Origin: Tessaracoccus massiliensis
GTDB lineage: Bacteria; Actinomycetota; Actinomycetes; Propionibacteriales; Propionibacteriaceae
Length of the DNA stretch: 64,000 nt
Assembly (NCBI RefSeq): GCF_000826065.2
Contig: NZ_LN623541.1
Coordinates: forward strand, 76,926-140,925
Direction: 5' to 3'
A program made the position numbers and the translations under genes. The notes under the pieces are model-generated. The model was given only the letters and a program-made list of their open reading frames with translations, did no database searches and was not told the DNA's origin. This document shows, piece by piece, positions 29,909 through 39,543 of the stretch (position 1 is its first letter; each line of letters opens with the position of its first letter).

Positions 29909-31141
29909 ATGCATCACGTCTGGGCCCGGTTCCGAAGGATCTTCAACCGCCTCACCGCGACGGTCCTGATCACCCAGATCCTGGCCATGCTCGCGCTGAC
30001 CGCGGCCGAGGCGCTGCGCAAGAAGAAGCGCAAGCTGCGCAAGTTTCCCGTGACCAGGCCGGAGCCGCTGCCGGTGCACAAGGACGAGATCACCGTCTAC
30101 ACCTACGGGGAGTACCTCTTCGACGCGATGATCGAGGCGATCGACGCGGCAGAGGAGACCATCTACTTCGAGACCTACATCTGGAAGGGCGACGCGACGG
30201 GCCGCCGGTTCCGCGACGCGCTGACCCGGGCCGCGGATCGTGGGGTGGAGGTCTACGCCGTGTGGGATTCGTTCGCGAACCTGGTGGTGCCCCGCTCCTT
30301 CTTCCGGTCCATCCCGAGCGCCATCCACACCATGCCGCACCCGGCGATTCCCATTCCCTGGTCACCGCGAAGCTGGGGCCGCGACCACCGCAAGCTGCTG
30401 ACCGTCGACGGGCGGATCGGGTTCGTAGGCGGCTACAACATCGGCTCGCTGTACGCCACGGGCTGGCGCGACACCCACGCCCGCATCGTCGGCCCCGGCG
30501 TCGCGGAGCTGGACAATGCATTCATCGACTTCTGGAACCTGCACGTCAAGCGCAACAACGGGCGCATCGAGCACAACCCGCAGCGCGACTGGCTGACCAC
30601 CGTCCGCCTCCACCGCAACACGCCCCGCATCCAGGTCTACCCCATCCGCAACATGTACCTGGAGGCCATCGACCGGGCCGCGTCCCGGATCTGGCTGACC
30701 CACGCGTACCTCATCCCTGACGACGACCTGGTCGCGGCGCTACGCGACGCCGTCAACCGCGGCGTCGACGTGCGCATCATCGTCCCCGAGCGCTCCAACC
30801 ACGTGGTGGCGGACTGGCTCTCGCGCGGCTACTACACGGATCTGCTGCGCTCCGGCGTCAAGCTCCACCTCTACAAGGGGGCGATGGTGCACGCCAAGAC
30901 CGCCACCATCGACGGCATGTGGTCGACGATCGGCACCGCCAACCTCGACAGGCTCAGCCTGCGGGGCAACTACGAGGTCAACCTCGAGGTCACCGATGAG
31001 GACGTGGCCTCGTTCATGGAGGGCGTGTTCCGCACGGACCAGTCCAACACCATCGAGTTGACCGAAACGCGGTGGGCGCACCGCTCGTGGGTGGCGAAGG
31101 CCACCGAATTGTTCCTCTCCCCCTGGCGCCCGTTCTTCTGA
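29909..31141 (+). CDS. Phospholipase D-family enzyme, cardiolipin-synthase-like
   Basis: A 410-residue protein with one N-terminal hydrophobic helix (VLITQILAMLALTAAEAL) and two PLD/HKD motifs: GRDHRKLLTVDGRIGFVGG (about residue 160) and VHAKTATIDGMWSTIGTAN (about 330). The spacing matches bacterial cardiolipin synthases/ClsB-like enzymes. These join phosphatidyl groups to phosphatidylglycerol or a related acceptor at the membrane. A longer upstream frame belongs to antisense pcrA; the ATG at 29909 starts just before the helix. It is divergent from pcrA and is followed by a terminator. Confidence 0.88.
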   Translation: MHHVWARFRRIFNRLTATVLITQILAMLALTAAEALRKKKRKLRKFPVTRPEPLPVHKDEITVYTYGEYLFDAMIEAIDAAEETIYFETYIWKGDATGRRFRDALTRAADRGVEVYAVWDSFANLVVPRSFFRSIPSAIHTMPHPAIPIPWSPRSWGRDHRKLLTVDGRIGFVGGYNIGSLYATGWRDTHARIVGPGVAELDNAFIDFWNLHVKRNNGRIEHNPQRDWLTTVRLHRNTPRIQVYPIRNMYLEAIDRAASRIWLTHAYLIPDDDLVAALRDAVNRGVDVRIIVPERSNHVVADWLSRGYYTDLLRSGVKLHLYKGAMVHAKTATIDGMWSTIGTANLDRLSLRGNYEVNLEVTDEDVASFMEGVFRTDQSNTIELTETRWAHRSWVAKATELFLSPWRPFF

Positions 31142-31154
31142 GTGGACACAAAAC

Positions 31155-31180
31155 AACGACCCGGCCGAAGCCGGGTCGTT
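31155..31180 (+). terminator. Intrinsic terminator after the cardiolipin-synthase-like gene
   Basis: An 11-bp perfect stem, AACGACCCGGC with GCCGGGTCGTT, around CGAA, followed by CCTGTT. It lies between convergent genes and could serve both. Confidence 0.8.
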
Positions 31181-31205
31181 CCTGTTGATAGGTGAACTGG
31201 TTGGC

Positions 31206-31484
31206 TCAGGCGCGGTTGCGCCCCTGCATCCAGCCGTAGATGGCCAGCACGATGAGGGCACCGACGATCGAGGTGATCAGGCCGCCGATCGAGAAGTTCG
31301 GGCCGGAGAAGTCGAGCTTGCCATCAAAGATGAGCGAGCCGAGGAGGCCACCGACGAACGAGCCGATGATGCCGAGGATCATGGTGGCGGCCCAACCGCC
31401 GCCCTGACGCCCGGGCATGATGGCCTTGGCAATTGCGCCTCCGAGGAGACCGATGACAATCCAGGAAATAATGCTCCAAATCAT
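31206..31484 (-). CDS. GlsB/YeaQ/YmgE family small membrane protein
   Basis: A 92-residue protein with three hydrophobic helices and the family pattern GLLGGAIAKAIMPGRQGGGWAATMILGIIGSFVGGLLG, broken by the MPGRQGGG turn. The ATG at 31484 (MIWSIISWIV) is preferred over a start 12 codons upstream because the helix begins immediately. The family is stress-induced in several bacteria and historically labelled transglycosylase-associated; its biochemical role is not established. Confidence 0.88.
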   Translation of the reverse strand: MIWSIISWIVIGLLGGAIAKAIMPGRQGGGWAATMILGIIGSFVGGLLGSLIFDGKLDFSGPNFSIGGLITSIVGALIVLAIYGWMQGRNRA

Positions 31485-31651
31485 GTCCCCAGCATTGCAG
31501 GGTTTGGCGTGTGCTGGCAAGCTCCCACCACCCTGATTCGCCCCTGAGGTGGGATTTCAGGGTACAGAAACATCCTTTTGGGCGTACTGGGGGCCCCGTC
31601 GGAGGTGCCACCGGTTCGCCCCTACGCACCCGGCTGGCTAGGCTCCGGGGC

Positions 31652-31993
31652 ATGGATATCCTGCATAACATCTTTCTGCTACTGCACTTCGTGGGCTTCG
31701 CGGCCCTGTTCGGCGGCGCCTTCGTTCAACTGAAGGGCCCCAAGCGCGTGGTCAACCCCGCCATGTGGCACGGCGCCCTCACCATGCTGATCACCGGCAT
31801 CCTTCTGGTGGGCTCGTTGGAGATGGGCGACGGCACCGTCAATCACGTCAAGGTGGGCATCAAGCTGCTCCTGCTCATCGTCATCTTCGTGCTGGTGCTG
31901 ATGAACCGCAAGAAGGACAAGGTCGACGACGGCCCGTTCTGGGGCATCTTCGCGCTGACCCTCCTCAACGCGGGCATCGCCGTCTTCTGGTGA
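31652..31993 (+). CDS. Small integral membrane protein, function unknown
   Basis: A 113-residue protein with four hydrophobic helices: LHNIFLLLHFVGFAALFGGAF, MWHGALTMLITGILLVGSL, LLLLIVIFVLVLM and FWGIFALTLLNAGIAVFW. His residues lie at the first and second helices (LLHFVG, MWHGAL), a pattern reminiscent of small haem or copper membrane proteins. I cannot name a family with confidence. The ATG at 31652 fits the first helix. It is convergent with the response-regulator gene, with stops 4 bp apart. Confidence 0.75.
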   Translation: MDILHNIFLLLHFVGFAALFGGAFVQLKGPKRVVNPAMWHGALTMLITGILLVGSLEMGDGTVNHVKVGIKLLLLIVIFVLVLMNRKKDKVDDGPFWGIFALTLLNAGIAVFW

Positions 31994-31997
31994 TCTG

Positions 31998-32663
31998 TCA
32001 GACCAGGTGTCGATCCGTCGCCCACTTCGTGAGCTGGTGGCGGTTCGACAACTGGAGCTTCCGCAGCACGGATGAGACGTGCGTCTCGACGGTCTTGATG
32101 GAGATGAACAACTCCTTGGCCACCTCCTTGTAGGAGTAGCCGCGGGCGATGAGCTTCATCACCTCGCGCTCGCGGGCACTCAACTTGTCGAGTTCCTCAT
32201 CCACCTGGGCGATATCGATCGCCCCATTGAACGCATCCAGCACGAACCCCGCGAGCCGCGGCGAGAACACCGCATCCCCCGCGGCCACGCGAGCCATCCC
32301 CTCGATGAGGTCCTCGGAACTGATCGATTTGGTCACATAGCCCCTGGCGCCGGCCCGGATGACGCCGATCACGTCCTGCGCGGCATCGGAGACCGACAGC
32401 GCCAGGAACTTCACCTCCGGCTTGACGGCCAGCACCTGCTTGATCACCTCGGCACCGCCGCCGCCGGGCAGGTGCACGTCCAGCAGCACGACGTCGGGCT
32501 CGGTCTCCACGATCGCCTTGACGGCGGTCTCCACGTCCTCGCCCTCGCCGACGATGGAGACGTGCTGCCCGATCTCGTGGTTGACTCCTGCGCGGAACAT
32601 CGCGTGGTCGTCGACGATGACGACCCTGAGCCCGCTGACGTCAAGAGCTTGATCCTCGCTCAT
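31998..32663 (-). CDS. LuxR/NarL-type response regulator
   Basis: A 221-residue transcription regulator. The receiver domain carries VVIVDDHAMFRAGV at the start, the phospho-acceptor Asp in VVLLDVHLPGGGG (about 60) and the switch Lys in YVTKSISSEDLI. The C-terminal HTH (LSAREREVMKLIARGYSYKE, then TVETHVSSVLRKL) binds DNA. It overlaps the kinase gene by 4 bp (ATGA) and is surely its partner. With the PspC-type kinase and the divergent PspC operon it resembles the envelope-stress systems found beside guaA in actinobacteria. The likely target is the divergent operon at 34024. Confidence 0.93.
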   Translation of the reverse strand: MSEDQALDVSGLRVVIVDDHAMFRAGVNHEIGQHVSIVGEGEDVETAVKAIVETEPDVVLLDVHLPGGGGAEVIKQVLAVKPEVKFLALSVSDAAQDVIGVIRAGARGYVTKSISSEDLIEGMARVAAGDAVFSPRLAGFVLDAFNGAIDIAQVDEELDKLSAREREVMKLIARGYSYKEVAKELFISIKTVETHVSSVLRKLQLSNRHQLTKWATDRHLV

Positions 32664-33910
32664 CCGCTCATCTCCAATTTCACTTCAGTGCCGTCCCCGA
32701 GCTCAGAGCGGATCGTTGCACTCCCCCCGTGACGTTCCATGCGAGCCCGGATTGATTCTCTCACGCCCATCCGGCCTTCGCGCACCTGCTCCGTATCAAA
32801 GCCCTTGCCCCGGTCCCGGATGAACACCTCGATGTGGCCATCCTGGGCCTCGGCGTACACGTCGATGCGGGCCGCGCCCGAGTGCTTGGCAGCGTTGGTG
32901 ACGGCCTCGCCCGTGGCCAGGATCACCGCCTCCACCCGGTTGTCGACGGCGGCGTCGCCCACGCAGACGAGTTCCACGTCCACCGGGAAGCGGCTCTCCA
33001 CATCGGCGGCGAGTTCCTGGAGCGCCGAGTGCAGTGAGGCTGCGCGGGTGGTCTCGCCGTAGAGCCAGGTACGCAGTTCACGCTCCTGACGGCGGGCCAA
33101 CTGGGCGACGGTGGCCGAGTCGTCGGACTGGCGTTGGATCAGGGCGAGGGTCTGGAGCACCGAATCATGCAGGTGGGCGGCCATGTCTGCTCTCGCCTCC
33201 GCGCGGTGCCGCTCCGCGTCGGCCCGGCGGATCCGGTTGCGGTGCTGGTACAGCCACGGCGCCGCCACGATGAACAGGCCTGCGAGCAGGAGGGCGGAGG
33301 CCCCCAGCACCCCGGGGAGCTGGGCCAACCCGATCTGGGTGGCGAGCGTCCAGGAGATGCCCGCGCCCACAAGCACGAGCCCGCCGACGAGACGCACGAT
33401 GCTCATCGTGCCGCCGCCGCGCGTGAGGCGCGCCCACAACGTGCGTTGGCCGGCGAGGGTGACGCGCTCGTCGACCTGCAGCCAGATCACGATGATCCCG
33501 ATGCCGCCGATGATCATGGGCCAGAACAGCCCCGCCGGCACCACGCCGCCGGAGACGAACAGCCACAGCAGCCCCACGACGATCAGGCCACCGGAGATCA
33601 GCACACCGCTGTCCGGGCGCTGCGATGGTTGCGCCGCGGCCGGTCGCATGCCGCGACGCCTCGCGGCCTCGAGGCCGGCGGGCTCGTCAGCGTTCTGGCC
33701 TGCGGGAAGCATGACCCAGAGCGCGCCGTAGGCGAGCAGGCCCAGGCCGGAGACCAGCGACAAGAGCACGAAACCCAGCCGGACGAGCCGGACGTTGACA
33801 CCCAGATGCGCAGCCAGCCCCGCTGCCACGCCGGCGATCATGCCGGAGTCCGTGCGCCGCTGGAGCGGGGCGCGCGTGGGCGCGCTGGGCACCGCCGGGA
33901 GCTGAGTCAT
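32660..33910 (-). CDS. Sensor histidine kinase with N-terminal PspC domain
   Basis: A 416-residue membrane kinase. Residues about 15-70 form a PspC domain (SGMIAGVAAGLAAHLGVNVRLVRL, then FVLLSLVSGLGLLAYGALWV). About four more helices follow. The HisKA_3 box has the phosphorylated His in MAAHLHDSVLQTLALI (about 246). The HATPase part has EAVTNAAKHSGA and FIRDRGKGFD. The kinase lacks an extracellular sensing domain of note, so it probably senses a membrane perturbation through its PspC/TM region, LiaS-like. It is divergent from a PspC gene trio, with 113 bp between the starts. Confidence 0.93.
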   Translation of the reverse strand: MTQLPAVPSAPTRAPLQRRTDSGMIAGVAAGLAAHLGVNVRLVRLGFVLLSLVSGLGLLAYGALWVMLPAGQNADEPAGLEAARRRGMRPAAAQPSQRPDSGVLISGGLIVVGLLWLFVSGGVVPAGLFWPMIIGGIGIIVIWLQVDERVTLAGQRTLWARLTRGGGTMSIVRLVGGLVLVGAGISWTLATQIGLAQLPGVLGASALLLAGLFIVAAPWLYQHRNRIRRADAERHRAEARADMAAHLHDSVLQTLALIQRQSDDSATVAQLARRQERELRTWLYGETTRAASLHSALQELAADVESRFPVDVELVCVGDAAVDNRVEAVILATGEAVTNAAKHSGAARIDVYAEAQDGHIEVFIRDRGKGFDTEQVREGRMGVRESIRARMERHGGSATIRSELGDGTEVKLEMSG

Positions 33911-34023
33911 GGCTCCAGATTCTCACGCAGATGCCGACCGGGCCAGTCCTGAGACGTGTTTCCAGGGGTCCTTCAGGGGGACACCCGATGGGTAACGGGC
34001 ACCCGGCAGGGAAGACTGGAGCC

Positions 34024-35193
34024 ATGTCCACAGAACTCGACCTCGGCTGGTTCGACCCGAGCCTCGGCGCCGTCCAGCGCCGGGAGGCCTCCGGCGTCGG
34101 CACCGGCCTGAGCCGAGCCGTCGCGGAACGGCTCGCCGTCGATGTGGTCCTCGTGCGGGTCGTGTTCGTGGTGCTGGCGATGTGCTCCGGCCTAGGAGTC
34201 GGCCTGTACGCCTGGGGTACCGCCCTGACCCGCGGCCCGCAGGGCAGCCGCCCCATCGACCGGTGGCTGCCGGGCTTCCACGACTGGTCGGCACTCGCGC
34301 AGAAGACCCTCGTGATCGCCTCCACCATCGCGCTGATGTTCACCATCGGCGCGGCGTTCCCGCTGCCGTGGGGCGCCGGGGTGCTGATGCTGATCGTGCT
34401 GGCCCTCTGGAGCCGTCGGTCCAGGTCGGCCGCAGCCCCGGGGCAGCCACCGTCCGCTGCTGACCGCTACCCCACCTCCGCCCTCCCCACCACATTGAGC
34501 CCCGCCCATCCGGTGGATGACCAGGCACTGGTGGAGCATTGGCGGCGCAGCATCACCGAAGCTGTCGGCACCCACCGCGCGGCGGTGCCCGTGCCGCAAC
34601 TGCCGGAGGTCGACCTCTACGCCGATGCGCAGGAGGAGCCACTGCTGCCGCCGGCGCCCCGGCCCAGGTCGAGCTGGCTGGGCGGCCTGGCGGTACTGGC
34701 GGCGATGATCGCCGCGGCCGCCATCGCGGGGATCATGCTGGGCGCGAGCGCCACCGTGACGCTCGCCGTCGGCACCGCCGTCGGGGGCCTTGGTGCGGTG
34801 CTCTTCGCGCTGGTGGCGCGCAGCCGTCGTCTCCCCCGCCTCGTGCTCGCCCTGGTGGCGCTGCCCATGGTGGCCATCGGCTGGCTCGCCGCACAGGCAC
34901 CGCTCCCGGTCGTCGGCCCGGACACCCGCGTGGTGCAGGTCACCGCCGAGGACGCCGTCGTCGACCTGGGCGAACTCGATCTCCGCGGCTACGACACCGT
35001 CCGCATCGAAGCCGTCGCATCCAACGTGGACGTCATCCTCCCTGGCCCCGTGCTGCAGGTCGAGACCGTGGAGAACCTGGCCAGCGACGTCACGGACCTC
35101 AGCGAGCCGGTCCATCCGAGCATCACGCCACTCCAACTGAAGGTGGAAATCTCAGCCCAAGCCTCCAACGTCACCATCAAGGACGCACCATGA
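34024..35193 (+). CDS. PspC-domain membrane protein
   Basis: A 389-residue protein. The N-terminal PspC domain (about 20-75: GTGLSRAVAERLAVDVVLVR, then VLAMCSGLGVGLYAWG) is followed by a helix pair, a cytoplasmic linker rich in Pro/Ala, and three further helices (about 220-300). The C-terminal 90 residues resemble a small beta-rich domain seen in LiaF-like proteins (VVDLGELDLRGYDTVRIEAV). The ATG at 34024 is chosen over a longer frame because SD-like GGAG precedes it. It shares an ATGA overlap with the next gene. It is probably a regulator or effector of the adjacent two-component system. Confidence 0.85.
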   Translation: MSTELDLGWFDPSLGAVQRREASGVGTGLSRAVAERLAVDVVLVRVVFVVLAMCSGLGVGLYAWGTALTRGPQGSRPIDRWLPGFHDWSALAQKTLVIASTIALMFTIGAAFPLPWGAGVLMLIVLALWSRRSRSAAAPGQPPSAADRYPTSALPTTLSPAHPVDDQALVEHWRRSITEAVGTHRAAVPVPQLPEVDLYADAQEEPLLPPAPRPRSSWLGGLAVLAAMIAAAAIAGIMLGASATVTLAVGTAVGGLGAVLFALVARSRRLPRLVLALVALPMVAIGWLAAQAPLPVVGPDTRVVQVTAEDAVVDLGELDLRGYDTVRIEAVASNVDVILPGPVLQVETVENLASDVTDLSEPVHPSITPLQLKVEISAQASNVTIKDAP

Positions 35194-35387
35194 ACCGCCC
35201 CGCACTCGACGCCGCAGCCCTCGCCATCGGGTTGGCCGCCATGGGATTCGCCGTGGTGCTGCTGTTGGCAGACCACATCTCCTCTCCCCTCATCCAACCG
35301 ATCCTCGCCGTGACCCTGGCCGCCGCCGGCACGATCGGACTGATCGCCTCGCGTGGCCGCACACCCAACCGAAAGGAACTCTCATGA
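35190..35387 (+). CDS. Small two-helix membrane protein in the PspC operon
   Basis: A 65-residue protein with two hydrophobic helices (LDAAALAIGLAAMGFAVVLL and PILAVTLAAAGTIGLIA) and a basic C terminus. It overlaps both neighbours by 4 bp (ATGA at each junction), so it is translationally coupled within the PspC trio. No family is recognised. Tight coupling argues that it is real despite its size. Confidence 0.75.
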   Translation: MNRPALDAAALAIGLAAMGFAVVLLLADHISSPLIQPILAVTLAAAGTIGLIASRGRTPNRKELS

Positions 35388-35653
35388 ACCTCTCCCGCTC
35401 CCGCAACGGCATGATCGGCGGCGTCTGCTCGGGTATCGCCCGCGCCGTCAACGTCGACGTCACCATCGTGCGCATCGCGTTCATCCTGGTCTCGCTGTTC
35501 GCCGGCGGTGGCCTGCTGGTCTACCTCATCCTCTGGGCGGTCATCCCCCGCGAAGAGGGCGGCACCATCGCCGAGGAGGGCTTCACCAAGGCCCGCGCCT
35601 GGTACGACGACCGCAACCGCAAGGGCCCGCAGGGCCCCAACTACGACATCTGA
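35384..35653 (+). CDS. Short PspC-domain protein
   Basis: An 89-residue protein consisting almost entirely of a PspC domain: NLSRSRNGMIGGVCSGIARA, then VNVDVTIVRIAFILVSLFAG and a second helix LVYLILWAVIPREE. A short charged tail follows. It is the last gene of the trio divergent from the kinase/regulator pair and ends before a terminator shared with guaA. In other bacteria PspC is an inner-membrane switch of the envelope-stress response. Confidence 0.88.
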   Translation: MNLSRSRNGMIGGVCSGIARAVNVDVTIVRIAFILVSLFAGGGLLVYLILWAVIPREEGGTIAEEGFTKARAWYDDRNRKGPQGPNYDI

Positions 35654-35667
35654 TCCGGAGTCATAAA

Positions 35668-35699
35668 GAAGCGCCGCCGGCATCTGCCGGCGGCGCTTC
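35668..35699. terminator. Bidirectional terminator between pspC-like gene and guaA
   Basis: A 15-bp perfect inverted repeat, GAAGCGCCGCCGGCA with its complement, separated by two bases. It lies between the convergent stops at 35653 and 35703. Confidence 0.82.
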
Positions 35700-35702
35700 G
35701 TG

Positions 35703-37253
<1,551 letters not shown>

Positions 37254-37387
37254 GAGGGTGAGTCTAGTGATCCGCGGCCCCCTCGAGCCACCCGCCCGAC
37301 GATGCGGCCGGCTGCCGACGGTGACCCCCGCCGAAACTCACCTGGCGCCATGGGAATAAACCGCCGGTGACGGAGGTTGACCGCGAC

Positions 37388-38317
37388 ATGAGCATTTATC
37401 CTGACGTGACGGCCCTCGTCGGCCGCACCCCCCTCGTGAAGCTGAACAGGGTGGCCGGCGACAACGCCACCGTCGCCGCCAAGCTGGAGTTCTACAACCC
37501 GGCCAACTCGGTCAAGGACCGCATCGGCGTGGCCATCATCGACGCGGCCGAGGCCGCTGGTGAGCTGCAGCCCGGCGGCACCATCGTCGAGGGCACCTCC
37601 GGCAACACCGGCATCGCCTTGGCGATGGTGGGCGCCGCCCGCGGCTACAACGTCGTGCTGACCATGCCCGAGACGATGTCGCTCGAGCGTCGCGCGCTGC
37701 TGCGCGCCTACGGCGCCGAACTGGTGCTCACGCCCGGCCCCGCCGGGATGCGCGGCGCCGTCGAGAAGGCCGAGGAGATCGCGGCCGAGCGCGGCGGCAT
37801 CCTCGCCCGCCAGTTCGCCAACCAGGCCAACGTCAAGATCCATCGCGAGACCACCGCCGAGGAGATCTGGGCGGACACAGATGGCCAGGTCGACATCGTC
37901 GTGGCCGGCATCGGCACCGGCGGCACCATCACCGGCGTCGGCCAGGTGCTCAAGGAGCGCAAGCCCGAGGTCAAGATCGTGGCCGTCGAGCCGCAGGAAT
38001 CCGCCATCCTGAGCGGCGGCCAGCCCGGCCCGCACAAGATCCAGGGCATCGGCGCCAACTTCATCCCGGAGATCCTCGACCGTGACGTGATCGACGAGGT
38101 GCTCCCCCGCAACATCGACCAGGCCATCGAGTTCGCCCGCAAGGCCGCCACCGAGGAGGGCCTGCTCGTCGGCCTGTCCTCCGGCGCCGCGCTGTCGGCC
38201 GCCGTCGAGGTCGCCGCCCGCCCCGAGAACGCCGGCAAGACGATCGTCGTCGTGCTCGCGGACTTCGGCGAGCGCTACCTCTCGACCGTCCTGTTCGAGG
38301 GACTGCTCGACAACTGA
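37388..38317 (+). CDS. cysK: Cysteine synthase A (O-acetylserine sulfhydrylase)
   Basis: A 309-residue PLP enzyme forming cysteine from O-acetylserine and sulfide. The PLP Lys is K43 in [26 protein letters not shown] is the substrate/phosphate-binding loop, and [12 protein letters not shown] binds the PLP phosphate. The ATG at 37388 ([10 protein letters not shown]) is preferred; seven codons upstream there is another start with poorer context. It is monocistronic and followed by a dispersed repeat B hairpin. No cysE lies next to it. Confidence 0.96.
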   Translation: MSIYPDVTALVGRTPLVKLNRVAGDNATVAAKLEFYNPANSVKDRIGVAIIDAAEAAGELQPGGTIVEGTSGNTGIALAMVGAARGYNVVLTMPETMSLERRALLRAYGAELVLTPGPAGMRGAVEKAEEIAAERGGILARQFANQANVKIHRETTAEEIWADTDGQVDIVVAGIGTGGTITGVGQVLKERKPEVKIVAVEPQESAILSGGQPGPHKIQGIGANFIPEILDRDVIDEVLPRNIDQAIEFARKAATEEGLLVGLSSGAALSAAVEVAARPENAGKTIVVVLADFGERYLSTVLFEGLLDN

Positions 38318-38323
38318 CCGCTG

Positions 38324-38412
38324 GCTGGTCCTGCAAGCTCTGTGAGCAGTGTCGAAACCCCCCAGCGTGCGTGCATGTTTGAGGTTTTCGACATGCTCGC
38401 GGCTCAACCAGC
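38324..38412. repeat. Dispersed repeat B forming a long imperfect hairpin
   Basis: The left arm starts GCTGGTCCTGC and ends TGTCGAAACC. The right arm is the imperfect complement, GGTTTTCGACATGC up to GGCTCAACCAGC. Together they form an inverted pair about 89 bp long. The right arm supplies the TGA stop of the broken gene at 38404-38931. It may also terminate cysK. Confidence 0.65.
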
Positions 38413-38931
38413 TTCGATGGCCAGCCGCTCAACAAGGGTGGGCAGGTAGTACAGCGCCAACGAATCGAGGATGCGCTTGACCTGCGCCAGCGAGGCCTGC
38501 CGCTCCCCCGGCGTCGTCGCACCGGCCGCCAAGCGGGCCGCCTTCCCGGCCCGGCGGGCATCGGAGCGGGCGCCCTCGGGCAGGTGCTCCAGGCCCAGCC
38601 GTTCGGCGTTGGCCTGCGCGACGTTGAAGGTGAGCTCCACCTCGGTGGCCAGGTCGTCGAGCGCAGCGGTGGGTCACGGCGGGCAGCGCCACGGCGCGCG
38701 GACCTGGCCCTCCTTGATCATGGCGATCACCTGGGCACGCAGGCTCTCAGACAGCTTGACCTAACGTTCGATGCGTTCGCCGTTGATGCGCTGGATGCGC
38801 AGCTTGATCTTCTTGTCCTTGCGGCGGGCATCCACGACGACGGCGTCCTCATCGGTGTAGAAGAGCACAGCGCCCGGGGCGAATACGCCCCAGGAGGTGT
38901 CGAGATGCACCGGGTCCCACGGGGAGTACAT
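38404..38931 (-). pseudogene. Broken gene sharing the NUDIX-adjacent C-terminal domain
   Basis: One reading frame of 175 sense positions plus two internal stops (TAG at 38763-38761, TGA at 38676-38674) and a terminal TGA at 38404. It begins ATG at 38931, overlapping the stop of the NUDIX gene as TGATG. Part 1 (56 codons, MYSPWDPVHLDTSWGVFAPG…) is of unknown family. Part 2 is a short segment VKLSESLRAQVIAMIKEG. Part 3 is a helical domain (ANAERLGLEHLP…LALYYLPTL) that clearly resembles the C-terminal 95 residues of the upstream NUDIX protein. The unbroken phase across both stops argues for a decayed gene over three unrelated small ones. Confidence 0.7.
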
Positions 38932-39509
38932 CAGGACGACCTCCTACCGGGCAGCGCCAGCGGGGCCCGGCCCGTGATCGCCTTGCGCGCATCCGTTCCC
39001 GTGGGCAGGAAGTACAGGGCCAACTCGTCGAGGATCTCGACGGCGCGGCGCAGCGCGGTCTCACGCTCGGACGCCGCGGCACCCTTGTCCGTGGCGAGGC
39101 GCGCGGCCTTCAGTGCCGTGCCCGCGCGGTCGCGGTACTGCTCGGGCAGGTACTGCATCCCGATCCGCTCGGCGTTCGCGCGCGCCGCGGTGAAGGTGGC
39201 CCGGACACGGCGCGCGAGGAGGAGGGCCGCGTGTTCGGTGGCGACGAGTTCTCCCTCAAGCAGGGTGCACCAGTAGGCGGTGAGTTCCGCCAGACCGAAG
39301 GGGTAGCTGTGCTCGGTGCGCACCGACCGCTCCCCCACCTCTACGACGCAGCCGAGTTCCTCGTGGATCTCGCGACGCAGCGACTGTTCCTGGGTTTCAC
39401 CGTCCTCCACCTTGCCGCCGGGAAACTCCCAGAGGCCGGGCAGCGCCCGGCCCTCCCCGCGCTGGGCCGCGAGCACCAGCCCTCCACTCACGATGACGGC
39501 GCCCACCAC
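38931..39509 (-). CDS. MutT-like NUDIX hydrolase with extra C-terminal domain
   Basis: A 192-residue protein. The first 85 residues are a MutT-type NUDIX fold with an intact box at 31-53 (GGKVEDGETQEQSLRREIHE, then ELG), suited to hydrolysing damaged nucleotides such as 8-oxo-dGTP. The NUDIX fold appears to stop early: after ATEHAALLLARRV the expected C-terminal strand and helix are replaced by a helical domain (ANAERIGMQYLP…ALYFLPTG). That domain is also present in the next, broken gene. This could be a real fusion or the product of a deletion joining two genes. The start at 39509 is near-minimal for the family. Confidence 0.8.
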   Translation of the reverse strand: MVGAVIVSGGLVLAAQRGEGRALPGLWEFPGGKVEDGETQEQSLRREIHEELGCVVEVGERSVRTEHSYPFGLAELTAYWCTLLEGELVATEHAALLLARRVRATFTAARANAERIGMQYLPEQYRDRAGTALKAARLATDKGAAASERETALRRAVEILDELALYFLPTGTDARKAITGRAPLALPGRRSS

Positions 39510-39543
39510 AACGACCAGCGGCGGGGCGACGCTCAGGGGCCGA

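Noticed and set aside
38341-38412. CRISPR-like or regulatory RNA at the repeat after cysK
   Set aside because: Only an imperfect hairpin of a dispersed repeat is present; no regular repeat-spacer units exist anywhere in the window.
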